A stretch of DNA of 64,000 bases from JAICYJ01 sp963797565 (GCA_963797565.1 CAWCPM010000011.1:1-64000); one strand, 5' to 3'. Counted from the stretch's first letter, positions 26,918 through 36,006 are shown. Numbers and translations are program-made. Notes: generated by a model from the sequence alone, not told the origin.

Positions 26918-27782
26918 GGTCGCCCACCAGCTGCTCGCGCTCGCGGATGCGGCCGCTCACGACCATGCCCTCGAGCTGCTCCAGGGTGTTGATGGTGCCC
27001 TTGGCGCGCACGTATCCGGCGGCGTCCACGTACACGGCGTAGGGCGTCCCCGGCACCAGGAACTGCTCGTACAGCTCCCGGCCGCGGTCATCCTCGTAGC
27101 GGACACGCTCGACCGCGATCGCGTGGTCCGCGGCAAGCGCCCGCAGGCCGGGCACGACCTGCGCGCAGATCGGGCAGTCGCGCGACGTGAACACCACCAG
27201 CCGCCCCGCCATGCCGTCGGGGGCCGGCTCGCCCAGCGGCAGCCCCTCGGCCTCGTGCTCGAAGGCATGACCCGGCCCCAGCCGCAGGTGCAGAACGCCG
27301 ACCTGACGGTAGAGCGCCAGCACCAGTGCCGCCAGGCCCAGCACCGCGGCCCACAGGGCGACGTAGCTGGCCGTCCAGAAGGCGCTGCCGAGCGCGGGAT
27401 GCACTCCCAGGGCGGCCGCGACCGCGGCCAGGCCGAGCAGGGCGTTTCGCACCAGGCTGAGCGGCCCGGGCGGGCGCGAGCCGGGCAGGCAGCCGCAGGC
27501 CGGCGGCGCCGTTCCGGCGGCCAGCTCCACGCCGAGGGCGAGGCTGAACACCGCCAGCAGCGCCAGCGCCGCCCAACCGGCCGCGGGCAGGCCGGCCACC
27601 AGCGCCGCGCCGATCGCGATCTCGGCTGCCGGCACCATCCATGCCACCAGCCGTCGCGGGCGGGCCAGGCGGTAGCCGGCCAGTGCCTGGGCGAACGCCT
27701 CCCGGCGCGCCAGCTTGCCGACGCCGGCGACCAGGAACAGCCCACCGAGCAGGACCCCAATCGGTGCATGGACGGTCATCAT
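26907..27782 (-). CDS. MauE-MauD fusion: redox-associated membrane protein with thioredoxin-like domain
   Basis: About 291 residues from the ATG at 27782 (other Met codons lie close by). Residues ~1-130 form four helices of the MauE/DoxX redox-membrane family, including ACGCLPG and the SLVRNALLGLAA motif. A fifth helix runs into LALYRQVGVLHLRLGPGHA, the N-terminal segment seen in MauD. Then comes a thioredoxin-like domain with VVFTSRDCPICAQVVPGL (CxxC) and TPYAVYVDAAGYVRAKG. MauD and MauE are normally separate proteins needed to build the six disulfides of MauA; here they are joined. It overlaps the MauA-like gene, its likely client. Confidence 0.7.
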   Translation of the reverse strand: MMTVHAPIGVLLGGLFLVAGVGKLARREAFAQALAGYRLARPRRLVAWMVPAAEIAIGAALVAGLPAAGWAALALLAVFSLALGVELAAGTAPPACGCLPGSRPPGPLSLVRNALLGLAAVAAALGVHPALGSAFWTASYVALWAAVLGLAALVLALYRQVGVLHLRLGPGHAFEHEAEGLPLGEPAPDGMAGRLVVFTSRDCPICAQVVPGLRALAADHAIAVERVRYEDDRGRELYEQFLVPGTPYAVYVDAAGYVRAKGTINTLEQLEGMVVSGRIREREQLVGDRAA

Positions 27783-27835
27783 CCGAGCGGGGACGCTAGC
27801 CGCCGCCGCGGACGACACGGGATCTGCGAAGGGCG

Positions 27836-29146
27836 CTAGAGGGTGGCTTCGACCGCGGCCACGGACTCCTCGAGCAGGCCCAGCATCTCGGCCACCTCAT
27901 CGTCCGAGATGATCAGCGGCGGGGCCAGCAGGACCGCGTCCATGTGCTGGTTCAGGATCGGCGTCGGGCACGCGTAGATCATCAGGCCGCGGTCGCGGGC
28001 GGCGCCCGTGACCTTGCCGGTGATCCGCTGGGACGCGGCGAAGCGCTCCCCGCTGGCCGGATGGCGCAGCTCGATGCCCTGCAGCAGGCCACGGCCGCGG
28101 AGCGCGTACATGAGCGGGTGGCGCGCGGCCATCTGCTCCAGCTGCGCCCGGATCACCGCGCCCTTGCGGTCGGCCTCGGCAACCAGGTCGTCCTGCTCGA
28201 TCGTGTCGATCACCGCGCAGCCGACGGCGCAGCCGAGCGGGTAGCCCGAGAACGTGTGCCCGTACGAGAAGCCGTTGGGTGCACCGCCCACGACCTCGCG
28301 GATGGCGCGGGTGGCGACCATTCCCGACAGCGGCAGCACGCCGCCGCCGATGCCCTTGCCGAAGGTGATCACGTCCGGCACGGCGTCGTGGTGCTCGACG
28401 CCGAACCAGCGGCCGGTGCGGCCGAAGCCGGTGATGATCTCGTCGGCCACGACCAGCACCTGGTGGCGGTCGCAGACCTCGCGGACGGCCTGCAGGTAGC
28501 CGGGCGGCAGGTCGACGGCGGCCCCCGATGAGCCGGTCACCGGCTCGACGATGAACGCGGCGACGTGGTCAGCGCCACGGCTGAGGATGGCGGCCTCCAG
28601 CTCGGCGGCGCCCTGCTCGGCGGTCTCGGCGTTCGGGACGGCCGCGTACTTGTGCAGCAGCGACTCGAACGGGGCGCGCCAGCGCGAGCCGGAAAGCGAC
28701 AGGGCTCCCAGGGTGGAGCCGTGGTAGGAGGTGACGCGCGACAGGAACTCGATCTTCGCCGGCTTGCCCATCAGCTCCCAGTAGAGGACGGCGAGATGCA
28801 TCGCCGACTCGTTGGCCTCGGAGCCGGAGGAGTTGAAGAACGACCACTCGAGGTCGCCGGGCGCGTGGCCGGCGATCCGCTCGGCCAGCTCCAGCATCGG
28901 CTCGTTGCGGAACGAGAAGCGGTAGGTGTAGTTGAGCTGCTGCGACTGGCGGGCGAGCGCTTCCACCACGCGGGGATGGCAGTGGCCGAGCAGCATCACC
29001 ATGGCACCGCCGCAGGCGTCCAGGTAGCTGCGGCCGTCTGCGGTCTCGATCCTGCAACCGGCGGCGCGAACTGCCACGGGCAACGCCTCGCCGGCCGTCA
29101 TCGAGTAGTCGACGCGCTGCGCGTCGGTCAGGTTGGCAGCTTCCAC
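27836..29146 (-). CDS. Class III PLP-dependent aminotransferase
   Basis: A 436-residue fold-type I aminotransferase. It has GHCHPRVVEALARQSQQLNYTYR (the dimer/substrate loop, in two pieces), FFNSSGSEANE binding PLP phosphate, VADEIITGFGRTGR carrying the PLP-N1 Asp, and the Schiff-base lysine in ITFGKGIGGGVLPLSG. It converts an omega-amine or beta-amino acid and a keto acid to a semialdehyde and an amino acid; GABA, beta-alanine or polyamine-type substrates are possible. It lies 21 nt after the ThDP gene in the seven-gene run, followed at 53 nt by the MauE-D fusion. Confidence 0.88.
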   Translation of the reverse strand: MEAANLTDAQRVDYSMTAGEALPVAVRAAGCRIETADGRSYLDACGGAMVMLLGHCHPRVVEALARQSQQLNYTYRFSFRNEPMLELAERIAGHAPGDLEWSFFNSSGSEANESAMHLAVLYWELMGKPAKIEFLSRVTSYHGSTLGALSLSGSRWRAPFESLLHKYAAVPNAETAEQGAAELEAAILSRGADHVAAFIVEPVTGSSGAAVDLPPGYLQAVREVCDRHQVLVVADEIITGFGRTGRWFGVEHHDAVPDVITFGKGIGGGVLPLSGMVATRAIREVVGGAPNGFSYGHTFSGYPLGCAVGCAVIDTIEQDDLVAEADRKGAVIRAQLEQMAARHPLMYALRGRGLLQGIELRHPASGERFAASQRITGKVTGAARDRGLMIYACPTPILNQHMDAVLLAPPLIISDDEVAEMLGLLEESVAAVEATL

Positions 29147-29167
29147 TCAGACGATTGTAGGCGGCGC

Positions 29168-30785
29168 TCAGATCGACTGCGGAGGTGCCGCGAGCTCCGC
29201 CTGCAGCTCGATCAGGCGGCATCCGCCGTCCAGCCCGGCGATCGCCTCGCGCAGCGCGTCACCGGCCTGCGAGGTGTCGTCGATGCGGCGGTAGCCAACG
29301 CCGTAGCCGGCGGCCAGCTGCTCGAAGTCGGGCGAGCGCAGGTCGACCGAGCTGGAGTGGCCGTAGGCGGACATCTGGTAGTTCTTGAGCACGCCGAAGC
29401 AGCTGTCGTTGACCAGCAGCGTGACGAAGTGCAGGCCGTTCTGCTGAGCGGTGGCCAGCTCGTGGCCGCCCATCAGGAAGCCGCCGTCGCCGGCAAGGAC
29501 AACGACCGGCGCGTCGGGGTTCGCGGCGACGGCGCCGAGGGCGGTGGGCAGGCCGGAGCCAAGGGCGCCGCTCATCGGGTAGGCGAAGCCGCCGGGGCGC
29601 CGGGCGTCCAGGTAGAGCACGCCCCAGTAGGCCTGGATGGTCATGTCGGCGATCACCAGCGCGTCGTCGGGGAGGGCCGCGTCGAGCTGGTGCATCAGCT
29701 CGCGCTCGGCGGCGAAGCCGTGGGCGGCCACCTCCGACTGGCGGCCGGCCAGCGCGGCACGGGCTGCGGCGGCGCCGTCCCGGGCGCCGGCCGTGACGCC
29801 GGCCTCGAGCAGGGCGTCGCAGAAGCGGCCGACGTCGGCGACGATCCCCTCGGCGACCGGGTAGTTGCGGCCGATGCGGGCCGGGTCGATGTCGACCTGG
29901 ACGAGCGCGCGCGGGAACTCGACCGCCCAGTGGCACGTGTACTCCTCGGCGAAGCGGGTGCCGAGGGCGATGCAGACGTCGCTCGATGGCGACCAGGCGC
30001 CGGACGGACGGCTCCTCGCAGGAGGACCCGGCGTGCAGCGCGTGGCCGGGCGGCAGCACGCCCTTGCCGTTGAAGCTGGTGACGACGGGCGCGTCCAGCG
30101 CCTCGGCTAGCTCGGCGACGCGGGCGGCGTGCAGGCGGGATCCGCCGCCGGCGAAGACGAGCGGCGCCTGAGCGCCGTCCAGCAGCTCTCGGACGCGGCC
30201 GACGGCGGCCGGGTCGGGCGCCGGCGGGGACAGGCGCGTGACCGCGATCTCGGCAGGCTCGGCGGGGGCGGTCAGCACCGTGGTCATCGCCTCGATCATG
30301 GCCGGGCCGGGACGGCAGGCGATCGCGCACAGGGCCTCGTCGACCGCGGCGGCCAGCGCGGCGGGGGTGCGCGGCCGCAGGTGATGGCGGGTGACGGCCT
30401 GGAAGGCGGTGGACTGGCCGACGGTCTCGTGCATCCAGCCGCGCTCGCCGGCGTCGCTCGGCACCTGGGTGGTGATGTGCAGGACGCGCAGGTTGGAAGC
30501 GTCGGCCTCGCCCATGCCCGCGAAGGCGTTGAAGGCGCCGGGGCCGGTGCTGGTGATGCAGACGCCGAGACGGTCCGAGGTGCGTGCGTAGCCGACGGCG
30601 GCGAAGGCGGCCGCCTGCTCGTGGCGGACGACGACCGGCCGGATCGAGGAGCCGCGGAGGGCCTCCCAGAGGCTGAGCGCGTGCTGGCCGGGGATGCCGA
30701 AGACGATCTCGACGCCGTGTGCCTCGAGTGCCGCCACCAGCGCGTCGGCGCCGGTGCGCACGCGGGTTGCCTCGGAGGTGCTCAT
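29168..30785 (-). CDS. ThDP-dependent decarboxylase/acetolactate-synthase family enzyme, frameshifted
   Basis: About 540 residues in three domains. The PYR domain has VFGIPGQHALSLWEAL and the catalytic Glu in RHEQAAAFAAVGYAR. The central domain has PLVFAGGGSRLHAARVAEL. The PP domain has GDGGFLMGGHELATAQQNGL and, further on, the Mg-binding Asn. The frame shifts near 29980-29992 (VRRLVA to SSDVCIALGTRF); removing one C from GCC restores it. Family members decarboxylate 2-oxoacids or join two of them; the substrate is unknown, and benzoylformate/phenylpyruvate-like or acetolactate chemistry are options. It follows the cytochrome c gene by 4 nt, so the two are tightly coupled. Confidence 0.78.
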
Positions 30786-30789
30786 GGCG

Positions 30790-31260
30790 CTACTTGCCGA
30801 GCGTGAGGATGTATGCGGCCAGGTCGTCCGCGTCCTGACCGCTGGCCAGTCCGGCCGGCATGGGGGCGGCGGCGTTCTTGATCTGGTTCAGGATGATGGG
30901 CGTGGTGAGCACGCCGGAGGCGTTCAGCTCGGCCAGGTTGGGCGCGGACGGGAACGGCGACGCGGTGCCGGCGACGACGGAGTGGCAGCCCGAGCAGGTC
31001 TTCGTGGTGAAGAGCGCCTTGCCGTTGACAGCGTTACCGCCACCGCTCGAGCTGCTGGGGCCGCTCGACCCGCCGCTCGTCGGCGGCGTCGAACTGCTCG
31101 GCGCGCTCGACCCGGAGGTCGCGAATGTGGAGTTCGGCAATGCGCCCAGGCCCACGCTGGAGGCACCGCTCGTATCGGTGCCTGCGATGGCGATAACGGC
31201 AACCATCACAACGATCCCGATGATGGTGCCGACAAGCGCCGCAACGAGTACCTTGATCAT
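30790..31260 (-). CDS. Membrane-anchored cytochrome c
   Basis: About 156 residues from the ATG at 31260 (MIKVLVAAL), which suits the promoter better than the upstream GTG at 31272. One N-terminal helix anchors the protein. A long Ser/Thr/Pro/Gly linker (about 35-80) follows, then a class I cytochrome c domain with one haem motif CSGCH and a methionine ligand in the region AAPMPAG. The topology places the haem outside, where it can accept electrons from an exported dehydrogenase. It is the first gene of the seven-gene run and precedes the ThDP gene by 4 nt. Confidence 0.85.
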   Translation of the reverse strand: MIKVLVAALVGTIIGIVVMVAVIAIAGTDTSGASSVGLGALPNSTFATSGSSAPSSSTPPTSGGSSGPSSSSGGGNAVNGKALFTTKTCSGCHSVVAGTASPFPSAPNLAELNASGVLTTPIILNQIKNAAAPMPAGLASGQDADDLAAYILTLGK

Positions 31261-31270
31261 CGCGCGGCGC

Positions 31271-31298
31271 ACTCTACCAGCTTGATCCGGATGACCAA
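31271..31298 (-). promoter_or_regulatory. Predicted promoter of the cytochrome c / Mau-like run
   Basis: On the minus strand: TTGGTC at 31298-31293, a 16-nt spacer, TAGAGT at 31276-31271. It ends 10 nt before the chosen cytochrome ATG, giving a 3-nt or leaderless 5' end. Confidence 0.5.
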
Positions 31299-31533
31299 GC
31301 GCTACCCGCTATCCCCCTTGCAGGGGATGGTCACAGGTGTGTCGAACGACGACGTGTTGATCCGTATGCTCGACCGACGCGACATCCAGACCCTCATGTA
31401 CTGCATCCGCCTGACGGAGATCTCGGGGCAGTGGCAGACGGGGTATCCGGTGCGAACGCCACACGACCTGGAGTGCAAGCTGGCAGCGCTGCTGCAGCAG
31501 GTCGAAGGCGCAGCTCCGGTCAAGGCAGCCTGA
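31291..31533 (+). CDS. Small 80-residue protein of unknown function
   Basis: An 80-codon ORF from ATG at 31291. The product starts MTKRYPLSP and contains LIRMLDRRDIQTLMYCIRL and PHDLECKLAALLQQVEG, a plausible helical fold with codon use like its neighbours. There is no recognised domain and no clear ribosome-binding site; a GTG 48 nt further in is another possible start. It is divergent from the cytochrome c gene, overlapping its -35. Confidence 0.45.
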   Translation: MTKRYPLSPLQGMVTGVSNDDVLIRMLDRRDIQTLMYCIRLTEISGQWQTGYPVRTPHDLECKLAALLQQVEGAAPVKAA

Positions 31534-31805
31534 GCGCGGGCGCGCCGGCACCGTGAGGTGCGACGGCGTTCGCGTGCGGCCTCGTCACGGTCTCGTTGGC
31601 AACAGCGACCGCCGCTCTGCATCAGCTCCGTCACGGCCCCGTCACGACTCGCCCGCGGCACCGACACGGCGGCCGATGCGTAGTCAAACCCCGATTCGAA
31701 GGCGATCGGCGCAACCATCGCGATCGTGCGTCACGGCGGCCGTGACAGCCGTCACGGCACGTGTCACAGAGGCCTGACGAGGGCCGAAGCGGGGTTTGAG
31801 CACCG
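31534..31805. other. Noncoding region with GTCACG repeats and a 10-bp inverted repeat
   Basis: About 270 nt with no convincing gene. GTCACGG occurs four times (31584, 31630, 31730, 31751), plus GTCACGA at 31641, GTCACAG at 31763, and one inverse copy CCGTGAC. A 10-bp inverted repeat TCAAACCCCG (31684-31693) and CGGGGTTTGA (31790-31799) encloses part of it. Confidence 0.5.
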
Positions 31806-32846
31806 TTAAGTGGCCACGCCCGCTGTGTGGCCGGCGTCGCAAAGCCGTGACGAGACGAGTGGCCGCGCTACAGCCAGCCGGCAGCGCCGGAAGCGCCACC
31901 ACAGCACGGCACTGGACATCGCCATCAGGCCCAGCGCGTAGACGTAGCCGAACTGCCAGTGCAGCTCCGGCATGTGCCTGAAGTTCATGCCGTAGATGCC
32001 CGCGATCAGCGTCGGCACCAGCACGATCCCGGCCCAGGAGCTGAGCTTCAGCACGACCTCGTTCAGCCGGTTGGAGACGACCGAGAGGTGCGCCTCCAGG
32101 ATCCCCGTCAGCAGATCGCGCTGGGTATCCAGCTCGTCGTAGACCCGCAGCACGTGGTCGTAGAGGTCGCGGAACTCGACATCCAGATCCTCACCCAGCA
32201 CCGACTTGTCCACGTGCACGACCCGTCCCAGCACGTCGCGCAGCGGCGCCACGGCGCGGCGGAACGTCAGCAGGTCGCGCTTGATCTGGAAGGTCGCCGC
32301 CAGCGAGGCCTGCATCTCGATCGAACCGGGCCCGAGCAGCGCGTCCTCCGCCTTCTCGATCCGATCCTCGTAGGCCTCGACCACCGGGAAGTAGCCGTCG
32401 ATCAGCTCGTCCAGCACCTCGTAGGCGATCTCGGCACCACCTCCCTGGAGCAGTGACGGGCTGATGTCGATCCGCTGGCGCACGGCGTCGAGCGTGAACA
32501 GGTCGCCGTGCCGGATCGTGATGACGAACCGCTGCGACACGAAGATCGCCACCTCCTGCATGTCCACCCGGCCCGCCTCGCCGATCGCGGCGGCGTACGC
32601 GATCACGAACACGTAGCCCTGGTAGCGCTCCATCTTGGGACGCTGGTGATCCGACAGCGCGTCCGCGAGCGCCAGCCGGTGCAGCCCGAACTCCTCGCCC
32701 AGCTGCGCCGCCTCGCTCTCGTCCGGCGAGTTCACATCGACCCACACCAGCGTGTCCGGCTGCTCCAGCACGTCGGAGATCTGCGCGAACGGCAGCGAGT
32801 GATGCTCGCGCACGCCCTCGCGGTACACACAGGTGGTGAACGCCAC
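31806..32846 (-). CDS. CorA-like magnesium/cobalt transporter
   Basis: A 346-residue CorA-family channel. The long N-terminal cytosolic domain has a helical stalk, RVVHVDKSVLGEDLDVEFRD. Two C-terminal membrane helices follow (VLVPTLIAGIYGMNFRHMPE and YALGLMAMSSAVLWW). The signature YGMNF loop, which sets Mg2+ selectivity, is intact. It lies after the methyltransferase and is the last gene of the acpS-nnrDE-alr-cca run. Confidence 0.9.
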   Translation of the reverse strand: MAFTTCVYREGVREHHSLPFAQISDVLEQPDTLVWVDVNSPDESEAAQLGEEFGLHRLALADALSDHQRPKMERYQGYVFVIAYAAAIGEAGRVDMQEVAIFVSQRFVITIRHGDLFTLDAVRQRIDISPSLLQGGGAEIAYEVLDELIDGYFPVVEAYEDRIEKAEDALLGPGSIEMQASLAATFQIKRDLLTFRRAVAPLRDVLGRVVHVDKSVLGEDLDVEFRDLYDHVLRVYDELDTQRDLLTGILEAHLSVVSNRLNEVVLKLSSWAGIVLVPTLIAGIYGMNFRHMPELHWQFGYVYALGLMAMSSAVLWWRFRRCRLAVARPLVSSRLCDAGHTAGVAT

Positions 32847-32884
32847 CCGCAGATATTCGCGCCCTGCGGCCCTTTCACCTGCCC

Positions 32885-33553
32885 TCAGCGCGCGGTGAAG
32901 CGAGCCCGCCAGGCGGTCAGCTCGAACCTGTCCGACGCCACCAGCCGGCGGATCTCCGCCTCCGCCGCGTACGGCGGTTCCGCGATCTCCAGCCAGTCGT
33001 CGAGCGACCAGGATGCCGTCCAGGTCTGCGACTCGTCCTCGCCGAATCCGAGCTCACCGAGCAGCTCCTCGACCTCACCCGGACGCGGCAGCCGCCGGTG
33101 GTCGGGATCGCGGAGCTGCTCCACCCGCTCCCACATCTCCGCCCGCTCCGGGCTCTCGTCCGCCAGGTAGTCCTGCACCACGATCCGCCCTCCCGGCGTC
33201 ACCACCCGCACCATCTCAGCCAGGACGGGCCGCATGTCGGCCACATGGTGGAGGCTGTTGACGATCGTGACAAGCTCGAAGCTCGAGTCCTGGAACGGCA
33301 TCTGCTCCGCCTCGCCGAGCACCGGCTCGACGCCCTCCGGCGCGTGCTCCAGCAGCGGCCGCGACGGATCCAACGCCACCGCCCTGGCCACCAGCGGCAC
33401 CAGCTGCGCCGAGAGCATCGCAGGCCCCGCGGCCACGTCCAGCGCCCGATCGTCAGGCTGCGGGCGGCACAGCTCGATGAACGCCGTCCAGTCCTTCTTC
33501 CGGGCCGCTTCCGCGTACCGGTCCGCCGTCCTATCGAACCTGCTCTCGGACAT
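32885..33553 (-). CDS. Class I SAM-dependent methyltransferase
   Basis: About 222 residues from the ATG at 33553 (MSESRFDRTADRY), which overlaps the cca gene by 23 nt. The SAM pocket is formed by ALDVAAGPAMLSAQLVP (motif I, although AGPAML departs from the usual GxGxG), VALDPSRPLLEHAPEGVEP, and the SFELVTIVNSLHHVADMRP segment of UbiE/Coq5-type enzymes. PGGRIVVQDYLADE follows. The acceptor is unknown; small-molecule methylation is likely. It shares a transcription unit with cca and corA. Confidence 0.82.
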   Translation of the reverse strand: MSESRFDRTADRYAEAARKKDWTAFIELCRPQPDDRALDVAAGPAMLSAQLVPLVARAVALDPSRPLLEHAPEGVEPVLGEAEQMPFQDSSFELVTIVNSLHHVADMRPVLAEMVRVVTPGGRIVVQDYLADESPERAEMWERVEQLRDPDHRRLPRPGEVEELLGELGFGEDESQTWTASWSLDDWLEIAEPPYAAEAEIRRLVASDRFELTAWRARFTAR

Positions 33554-34916
33554 ACGCGAGCGCCTCCTCCCGGGTTGTGACGGTGCCGGCCGCCTGCTCC
33601 TCAGCCAGCATATCGACCAGCCGCTTGATCTCGGCACCCCGGGCGCCGGTGGCCTCGGCGATCTCGTCGCCACGCATCAGCGGCGGTGCGTGATCGGCCC
33701 GGAGCTGGGCGATCAGCCCGAGCAGCTCGTCGGCCGTCTCGCTGTGGCGGCGCAGGTGCCGCAGACGCGAGCTCGGCCCGCGCGTCGCCATGCGGTCGGC
33801 CACCGACAGCACCACGCTCGCCGCCGGCCAGGGCGCGGTCGCCCGCAGATAGCGATACGCCATCCTGCGGTCGAGCGGCCGCTGCGGTATCGAGAACCCG
33901 AGCGCCAGGTGCTCGCGCACCATGACCCGGCCGAACCGGATCAGCGCATTCGACGCCTTCCAGCGCGCCAGCACCGCCGCAGCCGCATCGGCACCCTCCC
34001 GGTCATGCCCCATGAAGCTGACCCGCGCCTCCGTCTGCACGCGCGTCTGCGGCTTGCTGATGTCGTGAAACAGCGCCGCCAGCCGCAACGCCTGGGCGAC
34101 CGTCAGCTCATCGCCAACGTCCGCGGCCAGCTCCGTGGCGACCATCTGCGCATGCCGGGGCAGGTAGTGGTCCGGGTGCTCGGCGATGTCGGCTGCCGCC
34201 TCCACGACGTGCAGCGTGTGCTCCCAGACATCCAGCTGATGGTGCCCGCTCTGCGTCACTCCGCGCATCGGTGCCACCTCGGGCAACACGGCCTCGAGCA
34301 CGCCGATGCGATCGGCCAACCGCAGCGCCTCCGCCGGCCGATCCCCGCCCAGCAGGCGCTTCATCTCCATGAAGATGCGCTCGCCGGACGGCCGCGACGC
34401 CAGCGCCGCCTGGCTGCTCGCCAGCCGCTCACTGGCCGGGTCGATGTCGAACCCCAGCTCGTGGGCGATACGCGGCAGCCGCAGCAGCCGCAGCGGGTCG
34501 TCCACGAACACATCGTCCGACACCGTCCGCAACAGACGCCGATCGAGATCCCCGCGCCCTCCGTGTGGATCGATGTAGTCACCGTTGTCCAAGGAGACAG
34601 CGATCGCGTTGACGGTGAAATCGCGCAGGCCGAGATCGTCCTCGATGCTGCCACGGCACCCCGCGATATCGACCGTTTGCTCGCCGGACACCACGCGCCA
34701 GGCGCCGTGTCGCTCCGACAGCGGAAACGGCGAGCCCCCGCGCTCACCGGCCAGCCATCTCGCCACCGCGCGCGGATCCTCGGCCACGACCAGGTCGATG
34801 TCGAGCACGGGCCGTCCCAGCAGCATGTCGCGCACGCTGCCGCCGACCAGCCAGGCGCCCTCCACCGGGGCCCGCCGGCGGATATCTGCGAGCGGGTCAG
34901 CCGTCGACGATGACAT
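33531..34916 (-). CDS. cca: CCA tRNA nucleotidyltransferase / poly(A) polymerase-type enzyme
   Basis: About 461 residues from the ATG at 34916, overlapping the alr stop by 20 nt. The polymerase core has LVGGSVRDMLLGRPVLDIDL, the two catalytic carboxylates of which are DID. FTVNAIAVSL and DPHGGRGDLDRRLLRTV follow, and the tRNA-binding helical domain. A C-terminal HD domain (ALFHDISKPQTRV) is present, as in class II CCA enzymes with an HD hydrolase. It adds or repairs the 3' CCA end of tRNAs; the tRNA-Gly at 5445 does not encode CCA, in line with a need for this enzyme. Confidence 0.93.
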   Translation of the reverse strand: MSSSTADPLADIRRRAPVEGAWLVGGSVRDMLLGRPVLDIDLVVAEDPRAVARWLAGERGGSPFPLSERHGAWRVVSGEQTVDIAGCRGSIEDDLGLRDFTVNAIAVSLDNGDYIDPHGGRGDLDRRLLRTVSDDVFVDDPLRLLRLPRIAHELGFDIDPASERLASSQAALASRPSGERIFMEMKRLLGGDRPAEALRLADRIGVLEAVLPEVAPMRGVTQSGHHQLDVWEHTLHVVEAAADIAEHPDHYLPRHAQMVATELAADVGDELTVAQALRLAALFHDISKPQTRVQTEARVSFMGHDREGADAAAAVLARWKASNALIRFGRVMVREHLALGFSIPQRPLDRRMAYRYLRATAPWPAASVVLSVADRMATRGPSSRLRHLRRHSETADELLGLIAQLRADHAPPLMRGDEIAEATGARGAEIKRLVDMLAEEQAAGTVTTREEALAYVREQVR

Positions 34917-36006
34917 GCTCCACCCGCCGCCGCCTGGGGGCGATGTCGCACACGATCTCGTACGCGATCGTGTCGCTGCGGGCCGCCCACTCCTCGGCAC
35001 CGATCCGCTCGTCGCCGTCGCCGCCGATCAACACCACCGGGTCGCCCAGCTCCACATCGCAGCGCTCACCGACCACGAAGGTCAGCTGATCCATGCTGAT
35101 CGTGGCCGCCACCCGGCGCCGCCGTCCCCGCACCAGCACGTCCATCCGCCCCGACAGCAGCCGCGGTACGCCGTCGGCGTAGCCGGCCGGCACCAGCCCG
35201 ATCCAGGTCGGCCGCTCGGCCACGAAGCGGCGCCCGTAGCCGGCGCCCTCGCCCGGCTCGAGCAGCTTCAGCTGAGCCACGTAGCTCTCCAGTCGCAGAG
35301 CCGGCACCAGGCCGCGCGCGGCGGAGTCGTCGCCGAACGGCGACAGCCCGTAGATCGCGATCCCGCAGCGCACGGCGTCGAACCGCGCCTCGGGGTACCC
35401 GAGCGCTCCCGCACTGTTGGCAACATGCCGCGGGCAGTCCGGAAGGGCCTCGGCAAACCGCCGGAACCGCTCCAGCTGCCGGCGCGTGTGGTCGGCATCG
35501 TCGTCGGCGGACGACAGGTGGCTCATCAGCCCGGACAGGCGCAGCAGCGACGATCCGCCGATCTCGTCGGCCACCCGGCGGGCCTCGTCCTCGGCCATCC
35601 CCCAGCGCCCCATCCCCGTGTCCACCTTCACGTGCACGCCCAGCGGCTCGCGTGCCGCGGCCCGCAGCCGCGCGAACGACTCAACCGAGGAGACCGCCAC
35701 CTCCACCCCGGTCAGGTCGGCTTCCTCACCGGGCGCGAGCGGCGACATCACCAGCACGGGCGCCTCGGGCAGCGCCTCGCGCAGGGCGCGCGCCTCCTCC
35801 CAGGTGGCCACGCAGAGCTTCGTTGCCCCTGCGGCCAACGCCGCTCCGCCGACCGCGGAGGCGCCGTGGCCGTAGCCGTCGGCCTTCACGACCGCCCACA
35901 CGTCGGCCGGCGACACCAGGTCGCGCAGCATGCCCACGTTGGCGGCGACCGCCGACAGGTCGATCGTCACCGTCGCGCGCGACAGCCGCTGCGCCCGGGA
36001 GATCAC
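34897..36006 (-). CDS. alr: Alanine racemase
   Basis: A 369-residue PLP-dependent enzyme that makes D-alanine for peptidoglycan. The N-terminal TIM barrel carries the PLP lysine in VWAVVKADGYGHGASAVGG. LGVHVKVDTGMGRWG binds substrate and HVANSAGALGY follows. The C-terminal beta domain has GLVPAGYADGVPRLLSG and SMDQLTFVVG. The start is the GTG at 36006, which overlaps the nnrDE stop as GTGA. It is translationally coupled to both neighbours. Confidence 0.95.
   Translation of the reverse strand: MISRAQRLSRATVTIDLSAVAANVGMLRDLVSPADVWAVVKADGYGHGASAVGGAALAAGATKLCVATWEEARALREALPEAPVLVMSPLAPGEEADLTGVEVAVSSVESFARLRAAAREPLGVHVKVDTGMGRWGMAEDEARRVADEIGGSSLLRLSGLMSHLSSADDDADHTRRQLERFRRFAEALPDCPRHVANSAGALGYPEARFDAVRCGIAIYGLSPFGDDSAARGLVPALRLESYVAQLKLLEPGEGAGYGRRFVAERPTWIGLVPAGYADGVPRLLSGRMDVLVRGRRRRVAATISMDQLTFVVGERCDVELGDPVVLIGGDGDERIGAEEWAARSDTIAYEIVCDIAPRRRRVEHVIVDG

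Noticed and set aside
1..31260. Functional link between the amine oxidase at 9-1295 and the Mau-like run
   Set aside because: The two are 22 kb apart on opposite strands with unrelated genes between them; no shared signal is seen.
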